Below are positions 56,101-64,000 of a stretch of DNA of 64,000 bases, in pieces. Position 1 is the first letter of the stretch. Each line of letters begins with the position of its first letter. The stretch is from Aspidapion aeneum. Lineage: Eukaryota; Arthropoda; Insecta; Coleoptera; Brentidae. The stretch covers positions 64,756,908 to 64,820,907 of the forward strand of contig OY755038.1 of the NCBI GenBank assembly GCA_963576565.1, in the 5' to 3' direction. A program made the translations under genes and the position numbers. A model generated the notes under the pieces. The model searched no databases, had not been told where the DNA came from, and saw only the letters and a list, made by a program, of their open reading frames with translations.

Positions 56101-57955
56101 TTCGTCATTATAGTCTTGATTTACAAAAATTAGCGCTGTGTTTATTTTTATATTGATTTTAATATTTAAAAATTTTAGTATGTTGTAGATTAACCGTTTT
56201 TTATCAAAAGTTCTTATGGGCCCAACTTAATCTAGTGATCAATTTTAAAATACAGTATGTTAAAAATGTAAGTCAGTATTGTAGCTGTTTGACACCGTTT
56301 TTTCATAAAAGTTACTATTACATATAAAATATATACCTATTTATTTCGTAAATATATCTTTTACTTACTAAATATTTTAAAATGGGGCGTTTAACCAAAA
56401 TTCATTGTTAGATACTAATAAACATCTATGTGATATACAAATACTAAGCGTTCTGCATATCAACAATCTCGGTCTATAACTTTATATAAAATAAAATTAT
56501 ATACAGGTATGTATCAAAAGAACTAGGCTATAAAATCCAATAAAGTTTTAATGTAGGAAACGAATTTTGACGGAAAAAGAACTATATTCAGTGAATTTTT
56601 TTAAAGCGTTGGCGATTTTATTAGGCAGCATGTCTCTTTTCAGCATACGAAATTGCATCTAGCACTGTGGTTTGTGAGAGCTGAATCAATTCCTGATGAC
56701 TTACATAAACCAAAATGAATTTACTAGTAGTAATAATGAATTCATTTGATTTCATTGCTTGTTTTCTTATAAGTCAAAAATTTTTATTGTAAGAATTCTC
56801 GGTGCGCTTTTTTCCGTATATGCATTTGGCTCTGCACGATTTTTTCCTTTGACGATAATTCCTTTTCGCTTTTTCCTGTGGGCTTATGTACGGTCACCGC
56901 TTTACCATTAGCACCTAGAATTTTGTTCCAGAACTCCTGGTAATTATTTTATTCGTATTTATAGTTTACGCCTTTATAATTAGAATTATGAATGTATTTT
57001 AATGAGACTTTTCCTGTTACCGTTTGGGTGAAAGTGCAGTTTTTGGATAAAATATTAGATAATTTTTGGTCGTGCCAACAACGGCCGACGACTAACGCAA
57101 TTTGGCACTGTTGACATTTGATCGTCACACGTCGTTCCGTGGAACGCCGCAGACTCACGGACGGTTAACATAGGAATTTTGCCGTACGTAGAACGTTCGC
57201 AATTGAGTTTTGGCGAGCTTCTATTAAAGAAAATTTATCAGCCTCTGGCGGAACTCATTTATTTGACATAGGGAAAGATGGGGTAATAGGAAATATTTTT
57301 TTGCTACTCTTGCATTTTGTCTTTTGTCATTTGAAATATCTGAAAAAGCCTTTAAAATTCTTTTGCTGCAATATTAATAAAGTTTTAGCGCTTTTGTGCT
57401 CTTTTTTAAACAAATTTTTTACAAGCAAACCATTTCAAATAAAAAATGTTTTGTCTGAAGGAGACACGTTATTTACTTAAGTTTGTTGTCAAGTGTAAGA
57501 CTTTCTATGTATTGTTTTAAATGTTGCTTGTCATAAACAAGTACTTCAGAATGGAAATGTTTCTTATTAGCCTTTCGTTTTGACTATCGTAGTTTGGGGC
57601 AATAAGAAATATATTCGTTTTTGTTGCATATTGATTTAAGTACTTACAAAAGTTGCCTTCAAATTTGACAAAAGTGACGTATGTAAAGCTTTAGAAATGA
57701 CATGTTGCAAAAATAGCAAACGGCATCTAACTTAAATAGTCCAAAGTACACCGGTCTATTTTTTAAGTGATTACTAACATGCTAGATTTTCGTACATAGC
57801 TTTATTTGGCTGAGACACCTAAGTTCTTCCCTCCAAAATAACTTGAAAGTAATTCCTAACAGAGTGCGCAGGCGTAGACATGCTTCGTGCATCGGACTGA
57901 CTAAACCAAGCATATTATTTTTAGAACAATATTGTCATTAACTTTTAAACATATT
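56101..57955. other. Intronic stretch, mostly unrecognised
   Basis: No convincing gene. The minus-strand frame at 56949-57158 (RRVTIKCQQCQIALVVGRCW) recalls a piggyBac Cys-rich tail only weakly. TAGGGAAAGATGGGGTAATA at 57268 resembles the ends of the GGGCAAAAT family. Confidence 0.4.
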
Positions 57956-57960
57956 TTTTA

Positions 57961-58223
57961 GGCTACAGAAAAAAAAATTGCCGGTTACTAATTCTTTAAT
58001 AGAACGAGCTAAGAAATACAACATTCCACTATATATTGCGCTTATAGACTTTAAAAAATCTCTAGATAGCATTGAACACTGGGCAGTAAAAGCATCTTTA
58101 ATTAATAGCCGAATACACAGATTTAATAGCGAAGCATCAACATCAACCAAAATCCACAAAGGAACCAAGCCAATCTACATAAGAAGAGGTGGTAGACAGT
58201 ATTACCGAAGTTGTACTATTTAA
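57961..58223 (+). pseudogene. RTE-type LINE reverse transcriptase fragment (motif A region)
   Basis: Encodes LIERAKKYNIPLYIALIDFK, then SLDSIEHWAV, TSTKIHKGTKPIYIRRG and GRQ. This is the RT segment around motif A (Phe/Ile-Asp-x-x-Lys-x-x-Asp-Ser) up to the Arg-Gly-x-Arg-Gln of motif B. About 15 residues are missing in the middle, and the frame decays after GRQ. The FADD motif is absent. Confidence 0.75.
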
Positions 58224-58380
58224 TATCTCGAATTTAATAGTCTTGCACACCAAACGACCTACGTCGACGTCGACTAAAACCGGTACCAAAAATGCTATTT
58301 CGATCTGTCAAATATTGTTATAGTTATTGTTGTCGGTGAACTTATCGGGTCTAAATTTGGCATGACCAAAAACTATTCAT

Positions 58381-58700
58381 TTAACCCTGCATCACTCGCG
58401 CGGGTGATGCATGTCACCCACTCCTATTCCCACTCCCGTGTAGTGTCTGTAAATTATCGTGCCGATGCTTGTGCGTTTTAGTAGCTGTCAAGTCAAGCAT
58501 TTCTCGCGCTTTGATGTATCTCAGGCGGATTGAGTGAAACGTGGAAGCCAGATACCAATCAAATTTCGATAAGAAATTGTTCGCGAGGTAGATGCTACTT
58601 ATGCGAAAGGGCTTGAGATCAAACCAAGGAAAATTTCGTTCGAAGTGTGGACATTCCATTTGTGGTAAACATCTAATAGAAATTGGTACCCTATGTTCCG
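58381..58700 (+). mobile_element. piggyBac-type remnant: TTAA/CCCT end and Cys-rich transposase tail
   Basis: TTAA (58381-58384) is followed by CCCTGCATCACTCGCGCGGG, which continues into a palindrome (GCATCAC / GTGATGC). The piggyBac superfamily targets TTAA and its ends start CCC. At 58587-58682 the plus strand encodes GRCYLCERA, a stop, then after a frameshift KFRSKCGHSICGKHLIEI. This is the Cys-x-x-Cys ... Cys-x-x-Cys-His zinc-binding tail of piggyBac transposases. The catalytic core is gone. GTGGGTGATATACG near 58840 may be part of the other end. Confidence 0.6.
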
Positions 58701-58860
58701 AGAATTGATTTGCATAAGATTTTATAACTTTTTTTAAAATAATATACTTTTTTAAGTTTTTTTATTTTATTTATATTAAAAACTAATGAATGACCAAAAA
58801 ATACCCTTGATTTTATTTCTATTGAAAGGATTAAAATCATGTGGGTGATATACGTTACAC

Positions 58861-60018
58861 ACACGTAGATTTGCCATCTTTTTTAAAGATAAATATAGTT
58901 TTTTTTTAATATAAAAGAAAAAAAAATATAGTACACCTAAAAAGTATATAGGAAAAAAAGGCAAGGCATCATTTCTACTTATTTATTTTGGCAAAAACTA
59001 TAATTTTTTACACCTCCTCCATCTTTAAGCAATTTTTTGTTTGTCAGAAAAGTAATATATTATCACATGTAAAGTTTAAATTAACATAGACCAAAAGCTA
59101 ATTTTTTATCAATAAAATACTTCCTCGAATTCTTTCTGTAAATGCCGATGTTGCAGGAATAGAGAGCAGGAATGAAGTAATTTTAAGTTAATTTGGTAAA
59201 TTATTTCCGGTATTTTTAAAAATATTTTGCCATTTTTGACCTGTATTCTTATTGGTGAATTCACTGCAATATTTCGTTTTTGCATAAATTTCGTTTAACA
59301 CTGTTCTTTCAGCGTAAAGTACGTCCATATTAATATTCATCCTTTCTCGTAAATTTAGAGCTTCTTTAATTGTCTTACGTTCATACATAGACTAAATACA
59401 TAAGTGGTTCATACCTCTTGTTTTAAGATTAATTTTTGGAGTTTAAATAACCACTCGCTTTCATCAAAATTAAACCACTTATTAAGATATTCCAGACATT
59501 TTTATTTACCAGTAAAAAATTCTTCCTAATTTTGTCACTCCCTATGGCGGAATTTGCTTCTGAGGATTGCAACGTTTTTTTTGTTTCATAACCAAAGAAA
59601 CAATCTTTTGTAACAGTGACTTTATGGTTGATTTTTGTCTCAGCCTTGCAAAATAAAGACAAAATCAAGATCCAAGTAAAATATAGTATTTTTGCATACT
59701 ATATATTTCTTCAACAGTATATAGTATGCAGATCCGAAATATAGTACAATACTATATAATATAGTACGATTGGCAACCCTACCTCTACGAGTAAATAGAT
59801 ATAGTATTTTTGCGCGAGTAATGGAAGGTTAATTAAAAATAGTAATCGTGGTAAATGGGTAGGTTCGATTGCAAAGAGGGGCGAAAGAGTGGATCAGTAT
59901 TAAGTTTTACATAAATCCGCTACGTTTTTTAAATATTTTTGCTGCACATTTTAGTGCTGTTTTTTCCTTATTTGCCTTGATTTTTACCTGTCTAGCCCGC
60001 TCAGGTATGACTTGAGGA
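58861..60018. other. Intronic stretch with ATAGTA-rich tract
   Basis: Minus-strand frames at 59188-59388 and 59429-59668 are Lys/Asn-rich with no recognised motif. At 59690-59820 there are many ATAGTAT / ATACTAT inverted motifs, plus TTGGCAACCCTAC, a sequence often seen at transposon ends. Otherwise nothing. Confidence 0.4.
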
Positions 60019-60033
60019 AGTATTGTTTTTAAG

Positions 60034-62280
60034 ATTTTTTTTTATTATTATTTATTTATCACACACACTGTGTTTATTGTATTACAATCTAGTCAGTAAG
60101 ACTAATTAGCAATTTTGTTTTAACTTAATTTACTAGAAAAGTCAGATTTAAACTTAGGGTTCACTCAACAGTTCTCCCCGCTTTGTTTGGTCTGTAACTC
60201 ACAATTGGGTTGTGTTTATAGCATTATTTTGTTTTGTGTAATTCACTTAGTTTACTGGCTCAAACGGCTTCACTCTTTTTAGTCTTCGAACTAGCATAGT
60301 ATTGTCTAGAAGCTGAATTACTTCCACATTTACATGCCGATGGAGTCTATCTTCATGGCTTTTTGCGTACTTTATTATAGTCTCTGCTACAGTTTCGATT
60401 TTTAGATCTCGATGAAGGTCATTATTTCGAACGTACCAAGGTGCATTCACAATGTTTCTTAATACTTTATTTTGAAATCTCCGTACAACTAAAATGTTAC
60501 TCTCTTTAGCACAACCCCATAGTTAAATAGCATATGTCCATACTGGTTTCAGTCTTTGTCTATAAAGCAGTAACTTATTATGAATTGTTAAATTGGACTT
60601 CCATCCAATTAGCCAGTTCATTTTTCTATACCTTCTCTCAAGTTCTTCTTTTTTTTATCTTAACATGTGCTTTTCAGCGCAATTTGGCATCAAGTGTCAT
60701 ACCTAGATATTTTGCCTGATTCGAATATGGTACTGGAATGTTGTTAATTGTTATTTGTATGTGATTTATATTTTTGTTTGTAAAATCAACATGAATTGAT
60801 TTGGTTTCATTTAATTTTATTCGCCACTTTGTGGTCCAACTGTGAACTTAGGTGACTGCATCATGAAGTTTTTCTATGCCTTTTTCAATAGATTTTTCTA
60901 CCGTCAATAAACCAGTATCATCGGCAAATGTTGCTAAGTGACAATTTTCTGGCTTTGGGATATCACAAGTGAATAATAAGTATAGATAAGGGCCTAGTAC
61001 GCTACCCTGGGGCACGCCTGCTTGAATTTCTCTTAAATTTGAGTATGAGTCTTCCTGTTTTACTCTAAAACTAGATATGTATGATTCCAAAATATCCGAA
61101 TATTGTTTTGGCAGAAACCGTTTTAGTTTAAAATTAAGGCCTTCATGCCACACTTTGACAAATGCTTGTGCTACATCTAGAAAACCTGCAGAACAAACTT
61201 TTCCCTCTTCTAGTACTTTTTCTATTATATTAGTAATTCTGTGTACTTGATCTATCGTGGAATGCTTGTCTCGAAAACCAAATTGATGAGATGGAATAAT
61301 TTCTTGTCTTTCTATGATGGGTTTTATTCTTTTAAGCAATAATTTTTCATAGAGCTTGGGTATAATTGGCAGCAAAGATATTGGCCTGTAAGAGTACACG
61401 TCATGGAGTGGTTTTCCCGGTTTTGGAATCATGATAACTTCTGCAACTTTCCACAGTTTAAGTACATACCTAAGCCTAAAAGACGCATTAATTAGGTTGC
61501 ATAGTTTTACGATAGCTTTTCTGGGGAGTTGTTAATAAGATCATACCCAGGGGCTTTTTTCGAATTAATATTTTTAATTTCTGTTAATATTTCTTTTGGT
61601 GATGTAAGCTTAATGTGGTCCTCGATTTGATGGGGTTCATTTAAATGAAAGTGTTCATCTGGTGCTTCGTGGGGCTGAAATGTTTTTTCTAAATGACTTG
61701 CCCACTGGTTGTTAGATTTTCGTATGGGTGGAATTTGGATAATTGGTCTTTTAAAATCTTTGGTTGCTAGTCGGTATTTTTTATAGATTCATTTTTTATT
61801 ACTAGAATTTCTCGCCTAATGCGCTGCGTCATGTTGTTGAGATTTGTTTTGTCCCGAGGATCACGGCTTTGCTGCCACTTTCTTCTTAGTTTCCTTTTTT
61901 CCAATATAAGGTCTCTAATTTCCTTTGAATAGTTTTTTCCTTTAAAAATTCTCTTTGGTTTTGGACTGTTTTCCCAAGCTGCTTGTTGAACATTTGTAAC
62001 AAAATATTCAACTTCTTTATCGATTTGTTCTGGCGTTTGCAATGGTACTGATAGGTTTATTTTTTCTGACAGACTTTGTTTAAAACTAATCCAGTCAGTC
62101 AGTTTATTAACTAGTGAGATGTTTGCTTCTTTCTTTATTATGTTTTTACTAAGAGTTAGAATAATAGGTGAATGATCTGAGTGTAAATCAAAACTTTCTT
62201 CTATATCTACAAAACTTAAAGATATATTTTTTACTATAAAAAAATCAATTAGATCTGGAATTTTTCCTGGCTCTGTTGGA
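60034..62280 (-). mobile_element. 5'-truncated Jockey-clade LINE
   Basis: On the minus strand, from about 62280, it encodes the end of the endonuclease (PGKIPDLIDFF and SDHSP), a linker, the reverse transcriptase, and the C-terminus (NAPWYVRNNDLHRDL) stopping at 60247. A 3' UTR and oligo-A follow (oligo-T on the plus strand from 60035). It is flanked by AGTATTGTTTTTAAGA (60019-60034) and AGTATGTTTTTAAGA (62282-62296), a target duplication with one base indel. The 5' truncation is typical of incomplete target-primed reverse transcription. Confidence 0.9.
60247..62280 (-). pseudogene. Jockey ORF2 (endonuclease C-terminus and reverse transcriptase), inactivated
   Basis: RT motifs in order: MIPKPGKP, YRPISLLPIIPKLYEKLLLK, QFGFRDKHSTIDQVHRI, FLDVAQAFVKVWHEGL (motif A; the usual AFDKVW Asp is Val), AGVPQGSVLGP (motif B) and ATFADDTGLL (motif C, catalytic Asp pair kept). 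Downstream are LWGCAK, RRFQNKVLRNIVNAPWY and the C-terminal LLDNTMLVRRLKR. Stops and frameshifts occur near 61530, 60848 and 60525, where a stop replaces the residue before LWGCA. The protein would have cut target DNA and copied the element RNA; this copy cannot. Confidence 0.88.
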
Positions 62281-62296
62281 TAGTATGTTTTTAAGA

Positions 62297-62600
62297 TAAC
62301 ACCGAAAATATGTTATTTGGGTGTATTTTGACCTATCTATATCGCCGTAACGTCTCTGTGTATCTGTGTATATATGTCTGTCCGTAACACAATAAATTCT
62401 AAACCGCTGAACCGATAAAAATAGTGTTCTATTAATTTTTTTACAGTTCAAAAATTTTAAAAATGTTTACTTTTTAACGGAGAATTGCATCATTATGCGC
62501 TTTTCGGAATATTGTAGGGCATATTTTTCTTAAAAATAGGACCTTTCGTTTCTGAGATATTTGCAGAAAATTCAAGGTTCCATTTATTTTTATGAATTTT
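62297..62600. repeat. Possible DINE-1/Helentron-like core fragment
   Basis: TATATGTCTGTCCGTAACAC followed by AAACCGCTGAACCGAT resembles the (CTGT)n plus ATAACTC..AACCG core of the elements at 27045 and 43093. The terminal palindromes are lacking. Confidence 0.35.
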
Positions 62601-64000
62601 AAATATTTACTAGATTTCAAGTTGCTAACAAGAATTGCTTAAATAAATGTTTATAGATATATTTTTTGGTAATATATAAAATTAATAAAACAACTTTTTC
62701 TCGTGTAAAGTGGAAAATTACGGGTGGGATCGTTAACAGTAAACAACCCAAAAACAACTATTAAAATGTTTTGAAAACATAATCTGCAAAAAGTTTTAAA
62801 AGCTTTTATTACGCTTTGGTTTATAAAGTATTTTTAACAATTTTATTTTTAGGTATAGGTACCCGCAAAATTTTATTTAGGATCTGAAGTGTTCTAGAAA
62901 AATACTCGCCGTATTTACATTGTACTTTTAGTAGAAAAAACATTTTATGGAATATTTCGAGGATAGGGTGGTAAAGGCTTTAGCCATCTTTAGGGGCGTT
63001 GCGACAAAATCTATAAACAAGATTAAATATTAGATTTTAAATTAATGCCTAAAAAGAATATAAGGTTAGACGGATGACCGGAGCAGGTAATGGAATTTTT
63101 CTATTCTATAGGTATTTTTCTTCAAAGATTTTAACATTGCGGATCAAATGTGTCAAATGTTTGTTCATGACAATTAGCTAGCTATTGGATTTTTAGTAGT
63201 AATATTTGATTTTTTAGTATCTTCTACAAAACGGGTAAGACAGCTATTGAGGTTTTTACCTGGAGAGACTGTTGCAATAATCGCGTAAAACGATCATCGC
63301 GGATAATTCCGCATAACCGTGATAAGATAAGATTTATCAAAAATGCGTTTCTCTGTTCCCTTACACCTAAATCAACTACAGGTCCAACTTTAAAATTTGA
63401 TATATAGGGTGACTTGAGATAAATGCATCCACAAATGACTATAACTTGAATTTGGAGTGTCATAACTAAAAAACTTTTTCAATAGCTAATTATTGCTATA
63501 AACATAATATACTGGCCAAAGGCTGTGTTAAGAAAATAACAGTTCAATTTTTTTTTTTCAGGGGTGCGCATTAACCCCATTCTTTGCGGTATCGTTGCTA
63601 AAAGAAAATTTTGATGTTGAATGCCTAATTAAGAAATCCTGCCGTTTCTTAAGTTAGTGTATTATATAGGGAGTTACATGGTTTTACCGTATATTTTTAC
63701 ACCATATCTAAAACGTATATTTGAATAGATATCAAAATATGATAAATATAAAAGTTTTATAATTTTTTTATTAAATTTAAGAATATTTGCGTCAGAATGT
63801 CAAAAAAAATTCTACATGTCAAAATATGACAGGTCGACGTTTTTTTTAACGAAACATCCTGTATATTATTTTAGAATTTTATAGTTCTTTTCATTCTGAT
63901 TTTAAAATTATATACTTTGGGATCATTTCGTTTTTTAGTTTTGGGGATATATTAAAAATTTTAAAATCATACATTGGTACCATAGACGAATGACAGAGAT
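62601..64000. other. Intronic stretch without recognised genes
   Basis: AT-rich DNA. AACATCCTGTATATTATTTT near 63852 resembles a MITE end. No coding frame is convincing. Confidence 0.5.

Noticed and set aside
56949..57158. Minus-strand Cys-containing frame resembling a piggyBac zinc-binding tail
   Set aside because: Only one CxxC pair, no further conserved residues, and no TTAA/CCC end nearby.

Overview
The window is AT-rich nuclear DNA from an arthropod, most likely an insect with a large, repeat-filled genome. The transposon community (Jockey-like and RTE-like LINEs, Penelope-like elements, LTR elements, hAT, PIF/Harbinger, piggyBac and Helentron/DINE-1-like elements) and two exons of a sidestep-family gene support this. 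There is no bacterial-style gene organisation. Most open frames of 60-160 codons are chance frames or transposon debris.

The only host gene I can support lies on the minus strand. Two phase-1/phase-1 exons, at 41857-42027 and 18439-18633, together encode one fibronectin type III domain of a Sidestep-like cell-surface receptor. The intron between them is about 23.2 kb. At least 18.4 kb of the next intron lies to the left and at least 22.0 kb of the preceding intron to the right. In effect the whole window is intron.

Left part (1-18154): three nearly identical head-to-tail units of about 6.0 kb, plus 39 bases of a fourth. Each unit carries a degenerate LINE 3' end inside a hAT-like shell, a Penelope-like tail, an internal 170-bp direct repeat and a stable nested hairpin.

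Middle (18.8-39.2 kb): an inverted-repeat element, then a Russian-doll nest. An old pair of roughly 275-bp inverted arms (20.1 and 39.0 kb) encloses a DINE-1/Helentron-like element. That element is split by a young 17.2-kb LTR element with TG..CA ends, a polypurine tract and nearly identical 1.3-kb LTRs, but no gag or pol. The LTR element itself contains another DINE-1-like copy.

Right of the 5' exon (42.6-45.5 kb): a second nest, in which a palindromic element carries a hAT element with a perfect 8-bp target duplication near its centre, which in turn carries a DINE-1-like copy and an internally deleted PIF/Harbinger element. Further right are a broken transposon-type protein gene (45.9-46.5 kb), a hammerhead-ribozyme-like fold (47.6 kb) and a Penelope GIY-YIG endonuclease remnant with a second hammerhead-like tail (48.1-48.7 kb). 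They are followed by a 3.2-kb LTR element holding a 115-bp minisatellite (49.5-52.7 kb), a foldback element (54.7-55.2 kb), RTE and piggyBac remnants (58 kb) and a 5'-truncated Jockey element with target duplication (60.0-62.3 kb).

The mobile parts do not form a pathway. They record repeated insertion into introns of one neuronal receptor gene. All family assignments are by eye from translated motifs and terminal sequences; no searches were run.
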